This document shows positions 48,294 to 63,415 of a stretch of 64,000 bases of DNA, in pieces. Source of the stretch: Azoarcus_F sp048158365 (GTDB lineage: Bacteria; Pseudomonadota; Gammaproteobacteria; Burkholderiales; Rhodocyclaceae). Position numbers and translations under genes: made by a program. The stretch's first letter is position 1; every line of letters begins with the position of its first letter. The DNA is taken from assembly GCA_048158365.1 (NCBI GenBank), contig JBLLNL010000012.1; one strand, 5' to 3'. The notes beneath the pieces are model-generated. The model was not told where the DNA came from, made no database searches, and worked only from the letters and a program-made list of their open reading frames with translations.

Positions 48294-51118
48294 GCCGCGC
48301 CTCCGGCCGGGTCGCCGGCGGCGGTTCCGCACACGGCCCGGCCGCCGCGCACCGCTCTGTCACGACCGCTCGCCGCACGCGCATCGGCCTCAAGTTGTGC
48401 GTACAGCGCGCGACGCTCGGACAGGCGCAGAATCGGGCGAAGCTCGCAATACTCGAGATCGCGCTCGCGCGTGAAACGCACCGCCGCCTCGCCGCGGCGA
48501 ATCTCGGCGGCGATGTTGCCGAGCGCGCTCCGCCAGTGCGCGAGCACCGCCTCCCAGTCGGGGAAACGCGACGCATCGAACAGCTTGCGCGCGTCGTTAA
48601 GGCCGGCCACACCCGGCAGCAGACCCGAGTCGGCGGCGATACCGGCGAACTTCTGCGCCGACAGCCGGACCTGCGCGAACGCGATGCCGGCCAGCGGATG
48701 CTCGCTCGCGACCCGGGTCGCGTAGATCGGCAGTTGCGGCTCGGTGATCCGGTCGGCAGCCCAGCTGGATGCATCGATGGTCGCGCCGGTCTTGTAATCA
48801 AGAATCAGGCGCCGACCGTTGTCGAGCAGATCGATCCGGTCCGCGATCAGTCGCAGCGCAATGCCATCGATCTCGACCTCGACCTTCTGCTCGCAGGCCA
48901 TCACCGAAAACGCGGCTTCGCGCTTGTGCTCGAGCGCCAGCCACAGCTCGAGCAACGCGATCAAGCGGGTGCGCTCCAGCGCGAGAAAACGCGGCGGAAG
49001 GGGGGTTTCCCGTTGCGCGCAGAACAGCGCGATGCCGGCATCAACCGCCTCGGTGATCGCGCTACCCAGGCCCGCCTCGCCCAGGCTCGCGAGCGCGCGC
49101 GACGAACGACCGCTCCAGAAACGTTCGAGCACCGCATGGACCAGCGAGCCACGCTCGCGCGCATCCAGTCCTTCGACCGGCGTCTCCAGCGGCTCGGCCC
49201 CCAGCCGATGCCGATAATAGGCCCAGGCCGGGCAGATCGCCTGCGTGCGGAACAGGCCGGTGCCGCCGCGCACCGCATCGCCGTCGGCCAGGGCCGGCGC
49301 GACATGGTCTTCGATTCGCTCGAGCGGATCGACCCCCGCCGCCAGGCGTGCCGCACAGCGCCGTTCCCCCAAAGTGGACGCCAGTGGCGGCATCCGGCCC
49401 GCGCTCGGCAGGCCACCCAGAAGCGGGCTCACCCGCAGTTCCGACTCGCCATCACGCGCGGCCGATGAGAACACGAGCTGCGCGCCGGCATGGAGCAGAC
49501 GCCGATGGATCCCCCCGGCGAACGCAAGCTGGACCTCGGGCGATGTGTTCGGGCAACCCGCGTCGCGCTGCAGCTCGGCCGGCAGCAAAGGCGACGGGCG
49601 GACCGGCGGCGGCCACAGATGGTCGTTCATCCCCATGACCCAGACCGCATCGAAACGCTCGCTCGCGGCCTCCAGCATGCCCAGCACCTGTATCCGCGGC
49701 ACGCCTTCGGTCTCGGGCTGGAACACGCGCTCCCGGCACGCATCGGCCAGGTGGGCGACCGCCGAGCCCAGCGACACCGCCCCGACGAGTTCGTCCAGCA
49801 TCGCCAACGCGTCCAGCGCGTCGCGAAACGCACTGCAGGCCTGAAAATCGTGGCTGGACAGGCTGCGCTCGCCCGGCCAGCCCAGCGCAGCCAGCAGCCT
49901 GTCGAGCGAGCCACGCCAGGCCGACGGAAGCTGGCGTGCCGGCATTCTGTCGAGCAGATGACCCATATGTTCGAATGCGTCGGTGGTCCGCTTCAGCGGC
50001 AGCCCCTCGACGATGTTCCTGCGCGCGAAGCGGATCACGCCGACCAGCGACGTGCGCAGCGGCAACCGCGCACGCAGCTTCAGATCGAAGCGCGCGCGGG
50101 CATCCGCTTCGGCGACGTCGGCGCCCCAGTAGGGCCGGTTCAGCACGGCGCCCAGCTCGGTCTGCGCAAAGCCGTGCGCCGACACGGCCAGTCGCAGCAG
50201 CGACAACGCGACCGATATCGGCGCGAGTTCCGCCAGGCGTACGCCGAGCGACAGGTTGTAGGGTCGCTGGCGCTGTGCGTGCCGCGCGCTCACCGCGTAC
50301 GGGGCGAAGACATGGTCGAGGCGCCGCGTGAGCCGGGCGCGGCGTGCGGACAGGTCCGGCACGACGATGCCGATCGTCGCGCCGGGCCTTGCGGCGAGGA
50401 CATCCGCCGCCCACTGAACCGCCGCCCGACACTCGGCGTCGGCATCATCCAGCACGACCTGCTCGACCGCCGCGGCAGGGGCCTCGTCCGGCCGCAGATG
50501 TTCGACCCGGGTGCCCCGTGCGAGGAATGCGTCGCAAAGTCGCCTCTCGAGTGGATCGAGGCGATCGAAACCGGCGAGCACGACGCGCGCCGGCAAGCAT
50601 CCAAGCCCCCGCTCGACCAGTCCGACCTGCCACACGCGGTGCGCTGCGGCAGCGACCCAGTTCCGTTGCCGGCAGCGCGCCAGAAACGCGCCGCGCCACG
50701 TGATCATGCGGCGCGCCTCCTCGCCGGCGCGCGCCGGATCGATGTGGAGCGACCAGGTCTCGATCAGTTCGTTGGCGACGCTCGCCTCGGCGGCGAGTCC
50801 GGACACGTCGAACAGCTCGGCGGTTTCATCCTCGCCGAGCGCCTCGCGGATCACGGCCGCCCACAACAGTCGTTCGGCCTGGGGGCCAAGCACCCGGTAC
50901 GGCACCTCGGACGCGTCGATGTCGCCACTGAGCAGGGTCTCTTCGGCGAATTCGTCGAGCCACTGCACGATGGTCGCGGTCGTCGGGATACGGACTGCGC
51001 CGCCCGCCGCGACCGACACCGCATCGGCCGTGACCGCGGCGACGCGCAGCGTGCGCGCCTGCCGGTGCGTCGCACACAACACCAGTTCGTCGGGCTTGAG
51101 GTCTGTCATCGGTCGCAT
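48290..51118 (-). CDS. AddB-like PD-(D/E)XK nuclease / inactivated helicase subunit
   Basis: 942 residues. The N-terminal part is helicase-like but the Walker A box is absent: it opens ELVLCATHRQARTLR where a GKS/T loop would sit. Later helicase-related blocks include VQVLGMLEA-type IQVLGMLEAASERFDAVWVMGMNDHLWP. The C-terminal nuclease core is RIDLLDNGRRLILDYKTGA (Asp and the xYK motif), with a QLPIYATRV motif after it. The overall plan fits the probable DNA-repair protein family that pairs with the UvrD-like partner in Beta- and Gammaproteobacteria. The [4Fe-4S] cysteine set of Bacillus AddB is not evident. ATG 51118 or 51109 starts the gene. Confidence 0.88.
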   Translation of the reverse strand: MRPMTDLKPDELVLCATHRQARTLRVAAVTADAVSVAAGGAVRIPTTATIVQWLDEFAEETLLSGDIDASEVPYRVLGPQAERLLWAAVIREALGEDETAELFDVSGLAAEASVANELIETWSLHIDPARAGEEARRMITWRGAFLARCRQRNWVAAAAHRVWQVGLVERGLGCLPARVVLAGFDRLDPLERRLCDAFLARGTRVEHLRPDEAPAAAVEQVVLDDADAECRAAVQWAADVLAARPGATIGIVVPDLSARRARLTRRLDHVFAPYAVSARHAQRQRPYNLSLGVRLAELAPISVALSLLRLAVSAHGFAQTELGAVLNRPYWGADVAEADARARFDLKLRARLPLRTSLVGVIRFARRNIVEGLPLKRTTDAFEHMGHLLDRMPARQLPSAWRGSLDRLLAALGWPGERSLSSHDFQACSAFRDALDALAMLDELVGAVSLGSAVAHLADACRERVFQPETEGVPRIQVLGMLEAASERFDAVWVMGMNDHLWPPPVRPSPLLPAELQRDAGCPNTSPEVQLAFAGGIHRRLLHAGAQLVFSSAARDGESELRVSPLLGGLPSAGRMPPLASTLGERRCAARLAAGVDPLERIEDHVAPALADGDAVRGGTGLFRTQAICPAWAYYRHRLGAEPLETPVEGLDARERGSLVHAVLERFWSGRSSRALASLGEAGLGSAITEAVDAGIALFCAQRETPLPPRFLALERTRLIALLELWLALEHKREAAFSVMACEQKVEVEIDGIALRLIADRIDLLDNGRRLILDYKTGATIDASSWAADRITEPQLPIYATRVASEHPLAGIAFAQVRLSAQKFAGIAADSGLLPGVAGLNDARKLFDASRFPDWEAVLAHWRSALGNIAAEIRRGEAAVRFTRERDLEYCELRPILRLSERRALYAQLEADARAASGRDRAVRGGRAVCGTAAGDPAGGAA

Positions 51119-51280
51119 CCACGGGGATTGGCATGATTATGCCTGCCGGGGTGGCTCATTGGGCGAGCCTGGCGACGCTTGCGCACACAACGGCCCGGGC
51201 GCGCTATGCTGGTGCGACGAGGAGGGGCTGATGTCACGCCCGCTGCGCGCACTTCGAACCGAATGACAAGGAACTCACCA

Positions 51281-51871
51281 ATGTCCGCAGACACCCCTTA
51301 CGACCCCGTGGCCGCGATCGCGAAATGGCCGAACGTGCCCGCCTGCTATGGCTGGCTGTCCCTGGACCGTCGAGGCGCCTGGCGCTTCCAGGGCGAAACG
51401 GTCACCCATGCCGGCCTGAATGCGTTCCTGAACAGGTTCTACACGCACGATGGTGACGGCAACTGGATCGTGCAGAATGGCCCGCAGAAGGTCTTCGTCG
51501 CGCTGGACTACATGCCGCTGGTGTTGCGCTTCGACGGCGAGGGTCGCCTGCGGACCCACACCGGTACGCCGGCCGGCTCGATCCGGGCGGTCTATCTGGA
51601 CGAGGACGGCAGCGTGCTGATGCGCACCGACGCCGGCCCCGGTCTGCTCGACGATCGCGACCTGGCGGGCTTTCTGGACGCCTGTCGCGCGGCGGACGGC
51701 ACACCGGCCAGCGAGGCAGACCTGCTGGCCACGCTCGCCGGCCGGCGTCAGGGCCGCGGCGTGACCTGGAACGGTCTGCCGGTCGGAAGCGTGCGCCGCG
51801 CCGACGCACCCGCCGTGTTCGGTTTCAACCCCGCCCCCGCACCGCCCGACCCGGCGGCCACATCGCCCTGA
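51281..51871 (+). CDS. Conserved DUF2946-type protein of unknown function
   Basis: 196 residues, soluble, no signal. It begins YDPVAAIAKWPNVPACYGWLSLDRRGAWRFQG and contains GDGNWIVQNGPQKVFVALDYMPLVLRFDGEG and VYLDEDGSVLMRTDAGPGLLDDRDLAGFLD. I recognise this W-P.V-P-A-C-Y/F-G-W-L-x-L-D-R-R pattern from a proteobacterial DUF family (DUF2946/2944; the number is from memory and could be wrong). AAGGA lies nine bases before ATG 51281. An upstream ATG at 51263 is possible. It is divergent from the AddB-like gene. Confidence 0.75.
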   Translation: MSADTPYDPVAAIAKWPNVPACYGWLSLDRRGAWRFQGETVTHAGLNAFLNRFYTHDGDGNWIVQNGPQKVFVALDYMPLVLRFDGEGRLRTHTGTPAGSIRAVYLDEDGSVLMRTDAGPGLLDDRDLAGFLDACRAADGTPASEADLLATLAGRRQGRGVTWNGLPVGSVRRADAPAVFGFNPAPAPPDPAATSP

Positions 51872-51927
51872 GTACTGACTACAACCGGGGTTCGATCGGG
51901 CCCGCGGCAGCGATGCCGCGCCCCCTT

Positions 51928-52950
51928 CTACTCGACCTGCGCGCAGTCCGCAACCTCCGGGTAGTAGCACATGAAGCCGGTTGCGCAATGGTCTTGATCG
52001 GTCGCGGGACGCAACTTCCTCGCCCGCGCCCTCACGACATCCGGCGGATGGCCGGCGTCGACCGCATCGACGATCTGGCGAACCATGCGAACGCTCGCAA
52101 GTTTTCGCGCGGTCGGCCCCTCGCGTCCGGCGATCTTGACCGCCCGGACACCGCCGGCCTGCATGGCCGGAATCGCACACAGGCCACAGGGTCCATAGGG
52201 CATGCCGTCCGGCGTGGTGGTGAAGCCGCAGGAAAAGCGATACCACAGCCACGTGCGGTAGGCCGCGTCGTTCGCGTCGATGCGCGCCTGCATGGGCGCG
52301 TCGACATCGCCGCCCCTGCGCTGGCGGTACCGATACACGTAGCTGTCCAGGCAGATCGGCCCACCGAGCCGGTTGGGCAGGTGAAGGGTATGGCACGCGC
52401 CTTCCTCGAACACGCAGCCGTCGTTCAGCACGAAGGCCTCGACTTCGATATCGGGTACCTCGGTCGCGATCTCGCAGGCTTCCGCGATCGTGACGTCCCG
52501 CGGCAGGATGAGTCGACGCGCACCGAGATCACGACACAGCCGGGCCGCGCTGCTGTTGCGGCAGGTCGCGACCGAACTCACGTGAATGCGTGCGGCCGGC
52601 AGCGCCGCCGACAGCACCGGGATCAGACCAAGGTCGCTCATGATCAGAGCATCCCCGCCCATACCGATGAAACGCTCGGCCAGCTCGATTGCGGCGTCGA
52701 GCTGACTGCCCGCGTATTGCTGCGCGTTCATCACGAGGGACAGGGTTGCGCCATTGCGGTGGGCCGCCTCGACCGCGGTTTCGAGCACGTCATAGCCGGC
52801 GAGGTTTCCCGAGGGACGGCGGTTCGCGTTGGCGACGCCGAAGCGGTCGATCCATTCGCGCGGCAGTACGCCGCAGTACAGTTCGTCGGCCCCTGCGGCG
52901 GCGAGCGCCTCGACCTCCTCCAGGCGGCTGACGGGCGCGACGATGTTCAA
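51928..52950 (-). CDS. UbiU-like U32-family Fe-S protein (divergent)
   Basis: 340 residues of the U32 peptidase-like family. It starts MNIVAPVSRLEEVEALAAAGADELYCGV, equivalent to the barrel start of UbiU. Four cysteines at 179, 186, 200 and 241 (C-x6-C-x13-C-x40-C, in NDGCVFEEGAC, GGPIC and FSCGFTT) correspond to the [4Fe-4S] ligands of UbiU (C-x6-C-x16-C-x38-C, from memory). Extra cysteines occur at 255, 258, 322, 328 and 336. UbiU/UbiV carry out oxygen-independent ring hydroxylation in ubiquinone synthesis with prephenate as oxygen donor. This one is divergent and follows a UbiV-like gene (4-bp ATGA overlap), an aldehyde dehydrogenase and a porin, so its substrate is probably different. Confidence 0.8.
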   Translation of the reverse strand: MNIVAPVSRLEEVEALAAAGADELYCGVLPREWIDRFGVANANRRPSGNLAGYDVLETAVEAAHRNGATLSLVMNAQQYAGSQLDAAIELAERFIGMGGDALIMSDLGLIPVLSAALPAARIHVSSVATCRNSSAARLCRDLGARRLILPRDVTIAEACEIATEVPDIEVEAFVLNDGCVFEEGACHTLHLPNRLGGPICLDSYVYRYRQRRGGDVDAPMQARIDANDAAYRTWLWYRFSCGFTTTPDGMPYGPCGLCAIPAMQAGGVRAVKIAGREGPTARKLASVRMVRQIVDAVDAGHPPDVVRARARKLRPATDQDHCATGFMCYYPEVADCAQVE

Positions 52951-53816
52951 AGCCGCTCTCCCGGCACGATCACGCGCTCGATCGCACCTTGGTCGGCGGC
53001 ACTCATCAGCACGCGTAGCATGCCGTCGGTGTGACGACTGAATACGGTGTTTCCAAGCTGCACGGTCGCGTGCGGGTCGTCAGCCCCCGGGCGTTCGACC
53101 ACTGCGCTCAGGCTCAGGCATTCCTTGCGGCACTTGCGGCCGACCGCAAAGCGCTCGCTTCCGCTCAGCGACATGGAGCCCGGTCTGCACATGCGACCCT
53201 TGGCCACGTACGCGTAGGGCAGGTGCACCCCCTTCGCGCAGGGCAGGTCCGAGAAGGTATGGAGGTCGGCGAACATCGGCATGTCGAGTTCGATACGGGT
53301 GAGGCCCAGTCGTTGCAGTAGCGCATGTCGAGGACCCGAGTCCACGGCCGGGGCGCACTGGGGCGCCCATTTTTCACCGGACAGGCGCGGGTCCTTGATC
53401 ATGCGGCACAGAATGCGGCCGGCGATGGGCCGCAACCCGGTGTGCGACTCTGCCAGCAACGCGGCAACCCCCCAGTCATTGACGACGACCTCCGCGTGCT
53501 CTGGCAGCATCGGCAGCAGTTCGGCGAGTTGGCGCACCACCTGTGGAGAGGCGACCGGCGTCAGCAACGCCAGTTGCAGACCCGCCTCGGCCGCACGGGC
53601 CAGCCCTCGGCGCAGCGTGTGCGCCGAGGGTAACAGGTGCTCGCAGAACTCGCTTCCCAAATATAGATGAGTGAGTTCGAAGCGTGCCAGCCAATGCGCG
53701 AGCGGCGCGTCCTCGACGATGTCGAACCAATGGCGCATGCGGGTGGACGCGTCCGCATGCGCCCAACCCAGCGTCGGCGGCGTGACCGCACTGATCGCAA
53801 GCTCCGTGATCGTCAT
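52947..53816 (-). CDS. UbiV-like U32-family Fe-S protein (divergent)
   Basis: About 289 residues from ATG 53816 (GTG 53843 would add nine). It is a U32-type barrel, diverged from UbiV but with the same cysteine plan: Cys58 in LYLGSEFCEHLLP (compare YLGEAVC in UbiV), and Cys210, Cys229 and Cys233 in GRMCRPGSMSLS and GRKCRKECLS (compare C-x12-C-x3-C in UbiV, spacing 18 here). An additional LPCAKGVHLPYAYVAKG segment precedes them. The gene overlaps the UbiU-like gene by 4 bp. I infer a paired Fe-S enzyme. The aldehyde dehydrogenase gene lies 84 bp upstream on the same strand. Confidence 0.75.
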   Translation of the reverse strand: MTITELAISAVTPPTLGWAHADASTRMRHWFDIVEDAPLAHWLARFELTHLYLGSEFCEHLLPSAHTLRRGLARAAEAGLQLALLTPVASPQVVRQLAELLPMLPEHAEVVVNDWGVAALLAESHTGLRPIAGRILCRMIKDPRLSGEKWAPQCAPAVDSGPRHALLQRLGLTRIELDMPMFADLHTFSDLPCAKGVHLPYAYVAKGRMCRPGSMSLSGSERFAVGRKCRKECLSLSAVVERPGADDPHATVQLGNTVFSRHTDGMLRVLMSAADQGAIERVIVPGERL

Positions 53817-53900
53817 CGCGCCGGTCGCGCAGTCATGCTGCACCCCCGCTGGCGCCGCTCGGCAGCGAGCGGACCAGGAGACGCCGGGACAGATCGGTGA

Positions 53901-55319
53901 TCACTGCGGCAGATTGATGTTCAGCAACTGCGGGGCGGTGTACTCGAGCAGCCCTTCGAGTCCGAACTCGACCCCGAAGCCCGACATCTTGCACCCGCCG
54001 AACGGGCAATGGGGCAGCACCTCCGCATGCCCATTGATCCAGACGGTCCCGCACTCCAACCGCGAGCCGACCTTGCGCGCCGCGTCGATGTCGGCAGACC
54101 AGACCGAACCCCCCAACCCGTTCTCGCTGGCGTTGGCGCGCGCGATCGCATCCTCGACGTCGGTATAACGTATGACCGGCAGCACCGGACCGAACTGCTC
54201 TTCGTCGACCAGCCGGATTCCGTCGGTCACGCCGCTCACGATGGTCGGCGGATAGAAATAGCCCCGGCCGGGAAGCGGCTCGCCGCCGCAAAGGATCTGC
54301 CCGCCGTTGGCCCTCGCATCCTCGACCAGTTCGCACACGAGCTGATACTGGTCACGATTTTGCACCGGACCAAAGGTCACGCCCGGCTGCAGGCCGTCGC
54401 CCAGCTTCTGCACGGCGGCGATTCTCGCCAGACGCTCGCACAGCGCGTCATGGACGGAATCATGAACGTAGAGGCGCTTCAGCGCGGCGCAGGTCTGACC
54501 CATGTTCAGGAATGCGGTCTGGAAGATCCCTTCGGCCACCCCGTCCACATCGGCGTCCGGCAGCACGATGCCGGCGTCGTTGCCGCCCAGTTCGAGTGTG
54601 AGCCGCTTCAGATTCCCGGCGGCATTGCGCATGATGTCCTGCCCGGTCGGCGTCGAACCAGTGAATACGATCTTGCGGATGCCGGGATGGCGCGACATCT
54701 CGCGCCCCAGACCGCCACCGCCAGTCACGACGCTGACGACGCCAGGGGGCACGACCTCGTTGATGAGCTCGACCAGGCGGATCGTGTTGAAGGGTGTGAA
54801 CGAGGACGGTTTGACCACCACGGTGTTGCCGGCCCGCAGCGCCGGCATGATGTGCCACACGGCAATCATCAGCGGCCAGTTCCATGGCGTGATGGACCCG
54901 ACCACACCGAGCGGCTTGCGATGGAGTTCGATGCGTTTCGTAGCCGAATCCTCGATGACTTCGACCGGAAGCTCGAGCGCCGCCGCGGCCCGCGTCCAGA
55001 CCACCGCGCCGCTGACCTCCATCTGTGCGAGTGCGAGAGGCTTGCCCTGTTCCTTGACCACGAGCTCGGCCAGTTCCGGCGCGTTCTGCTCGATCCGGTC
55101 CGCAATCGCGGTCAACATGGCACGGCGCTCTTCGGCGGACGTGAACTGCCAGGCCTCGAACGCGCGCTGAGCCGCCCGCACGGCCGAATCGAGCTGTTCG
55201 ATCGACGCGGTCGGGCATTCCGCGAAGACTTCCTCGGTCGCCGGATTGATCACCGGAAAAGCGCCACGATCACCGGCCACAGCCTGGCCGTCAATGATCA
55301 GGGAGAATTGTCTGTTCAT
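53901..55319 (-). CDS. NAD(P)-dependent aldehyde dehydrogenase
   Basis: 472 residues. Active-site cysteine in FLNMGQTCAALKRLYV, general base Glu in LTLELGGNDAGIVLPDADVD, the cofactor motif VKPSSFTPFNTIRLVELINEV with FTGSTPTGQDIM, and the conserved N-P-W-N-W-P-L block (SITPWNWPLM). The sequence reads as a broad-range ALDH such as succinate-semialdehyde/aromatic aldehyde types; the substrate is unresolved. The start ATG 55319 is preceded by GGAGGAAAAA. It is 114 bp downstream of the porin gene and followed by two UbiU/V-like genes, so it may oxidise an aldehyde formed after their reaction. Confidence 0.92.
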   Translation of the reverse strand: MNRQFSLIIDGQAVAGDRGAFPVINPATEEVFAECPTASIEQLDSAVRAAQRAFEAWQFTSAEERRAMLTAIADRIEQNAPELAELVVKEQGKPLALAQMEVSGAVVWTRAAAALELPVEVIEDSATKRIELHRKPLGVVGSITPWNWPLMIAVWHIMPALRAGNTVVVKPSSFTPFNTIRLVELINEVVPPGVVSVVTGGGGLGREMSRHPGIRKIVFTGSTPTGQDIMRNAAGNLKRLTLELGGNDAGIVLPDADVDGVAEGIFQTAFLNMGQTCAALKRLYVHDSVHDALCERLARIAAVQKLGDGLQPGVTFGPVQNRDQYQLVCELVEDARANGGQILCGGEPLPGRGYFYPPTIVSGVTDGIRLVDEEQFGPVLPVIRYTDVEDAIARANASENGLGGSVWSADIDAARKVGSRLECGTVWINGHAEVLPHCPFGGCKMSGFGVEFGLEGLLEYTAPQLLNINLPQ

Positions 55320-55433
55320 TTATGTTTTTCCTCCGATTGGGAAGCACGAGGCATGGGCGCGACTGACGGCTGCGATCGTCGGCAACCGGCCACTCCCCGC
55401 CGGATCAGGCGACGTACGCAAAGCGCTGACGGT

Positions 55434-56792
55434 TCAGAACGGCACGATGAAGAGCACCTGCGCGTAGGTGCTGGTGCCACTGCTGCCAATCTGCGTGCCC
55501 CCTTGGGCCTCGCTCTTCTTCGGATTGTAGAAACCGATCAGCGGGCTGATGATCAGATTGTCATGAACGGTCCACATCGCGTAGATGTCCAGCTCTCGTC
55601 CGCTCACGTCGGGCCCGCCGAACACCGTCGCATCCTTGAAATCGAAGTAATTGAGACCGATCTGCAGGTTTTCGCGCGGGCTCACGCCTAGGCGGACATG
55701 ATGAATCTTGGCGTCCCGACCGAAGGGACCCGCGTAGTTACCTGCGACCTCACCCTGAAACCAGGTGCCATAACCTCTGCTGAAACCGAAGAACAGCGGG
55801 TCGAAATCGGAACTGTAGTCGGTGTAGCGGTACGCGACTTCGGGGGTCCAACCGACGTCGGCGAACGTCCACCCGGCCTCGAGATACCAGGCCGTGCCAT
55901 CCCGCCGGGTCGAGTCGCCCTGATCCTGATCGACGTATTCCCCGGACAGAAACAGGTTCTCGACGCCTGCGTTGCCCTGGTAGCGAAGACTCCAGGTCTT
56001 CTGACCGTCGCGATGCGTGTTGCCGCTGTCGGTCGCGTGTCTCTTGCTGACGCCGAGCCCCTCGATGTACGTCACCCCGAAGGTCCCGATCTCGGACACA
56101 TACTCCACATTCACGCCGGCGAGTTCCATCCGCGCCTGGATGTTGTTGTCCGACTCCAACCAGAAGATGTCCGAACGCAAGCCCTCGCCGCCTCCGAGCC
56201 GCAGCACTGCGGTCTTGTCGAAGGCCTTGCGCGCCGCCAACCAGTAGGCGCCTCCTCGATCGAAGTTCGTGCCGAACTCCCGGTCCAGCCCGTCACCCAG
56301 ATTCAGTGCATCGCCGTTGATCAAAAAACCGTCACCGATGATCAGCTGCTGACGGCCGAACGAGATGTCGATGCCATCCTGACCGAGCGCCGGCACCAAG
56401 GCCCCCGAGCGCCAGCCCAGATAGGCATCCTCCACTGCCGTCCGGCGCTCGTTCCCGGACGTGACACCACCCGCATCTCCATCACCCCATGTGCCGGAAC
56501 TCAGCAGGCTGATCCTGCCGTAAAGGGACGAAGCGTCACCGGTCATCTTGGTTCCGGTGAATCCGTAGTCTACAAACCCCTCGCGCCACGACCGACTGCC
56601 CTCCGATCGGGTGCCGAAGGTCCCGTAACTCTTTTCGCTGTAGAACAGGCCGAACATCGCGATGCCGTCGAAGTGCAGCTCGTCCCCATCCTTGTTGTAG
56701 AGTTCGAATGCACTGGCCGGCATCGCGAAGGCAACCGCGGCAGCTGCGGCCAGGGTGAAACCGGGTTTGCGTCCCAGGGCGGTGAGTGTCAT
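55434..56792 (-). CDS. Alginate-export-type outer-membrane porin
   Basis: 452 residues with a signal peptide (GFTLAAAAAVAFAMPASA) and a beta-barrel ending in phenylalanine (QVLFIVPF). The middle shows GQDGIDISFGRQQLIIGDGFLINGDAL, DLGDGLDREFGTNFDRGGAYWLAAR, YTDYSSDFDPLFFGFSRGYGTWFQGEVAGNYAG, and repeated aromatic-girdle strands, as in the alginate_exp / AlgE-like family. Such porins often move anionic or aromatic compounds across the outer membrane. AGGA precedes ATG 56792 by about ten bases. The aldehyde dehydrogenase and UbiU/V-like genes follow on the same strand. Two inverted repeats lie in its leader. Confidence 0.85.
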   Translation of the reverse strand: MTLTALGRKPGFTLAAAAAVAFAMPASAFELYNKDGDELHFDGIAMFGLFYSEKSYGTFGTRSEGSRSWREGFVDYGFTGTKMTGDASSLYGRISLLSSGTWGDGDAGGVTSGNERRTAVEDAYLGWRSGALVPALGQDGIDISFGRQQLIIGDGFLINGDALNLGDGLDREFGTNFDRGGAYWLAARKAFDKTAVLRLGGGEGLRSDIFWLESDNNIQARMELAGVNVEYVSEIGTFGVTYIEGLGVSKRHATDSGNTHRDGQKTWSLRYQGNAGVENLFLSGEYVDQDQGDSTRRDGTAWYLEAGWTFADVGWTPEVAYRYTDYSSDFDPLFFGFSRGYGTWFQGEVAGNYAGPFGRDAKIHHVRLGVSPRENLQIGLNYFDFKDATVFGGPDVSGRELDIYAMWTVHDNLIISPLIGFYNPKKSEAQGGTQIGSSGTSTYAQVLFIVPF

Positions 56793-56814
56793 CGGCGTGA
56801 TTCCTTTGAGCGGA

Positions 56815-56829
56815 CCGACCCTTGGTCGG
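56815..56829 (-). promoter_or_regulatory. Inverted repeat just upstream of the porin ribosome site
   Basis: CCGACC (56815-56820) and GGTCGG (56824-56829) around CTT, placed 23 bases before the porin ATG. It shares the core CGACC/GGTCG with the larger inverted repeat at 56927-56951. It may be an operator half or a leader hairpin. Confidence 0.4.
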
Positions 56830-56926
56830 GGCAGTCTCGTGGTTTGGATCCGGTAGTGGGTCCGAATGTAGAGGGCGCTTGTAAACCAGCTTTGCGCCGG
56901 ATGTGCCGAATTGTGCGGAGTTGTAA

Positions 56927-56951
56927 TGGTCGCACTACAGATCTGCGACCA
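56927..56951 (-). promoter_or_regulatory. Perfect 8-bp inverted repeat in the porin upstream region
   Basis: TGGTCGCA (56927-56934) and TGCGACCA (56944-56951) with a nine-base spacer CTACAGATC. It lies between the end of the kinase gene (56989) and the porin start (56792), about 135 bases before the ATG, with no T run after it on the minus strand. A regulator operator is the likeliest reading; the nearby TorR-like regulator is a candidate but the TorR consensus is not met. Confidence 0.5.
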
Positions 56952-56988
56952 GCCGCCGGGAAACGGCCAGCGGCAGCCCTGCCGGCTC

Positions 56989-63360
<6,372 letters not shown>

Positions 63361-63415
63361 GCGCGCCCCTCCTCGATCCTTCGACGTCACGGGCCATGTG
63401 TCGCGCACGCACGGG

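Noticed and set aside
45370..51136. Several long open frames overlapping the helicase-nuclease genes in other frames
   Set aside because: The AddA/AddB-like frames carry all helicase and nuclease motifs; the others are low-complexity Arg/Gly/Ala shadows.
51928..53816. Canonical ubiU-ubiV naming for the two U32 genes
   Set aside because: Cysteine plans agree, but sequence is divergent and the context (porin, aldehyde dehydrogenase, no ubiT) differs, so I did not give the gene symbols.
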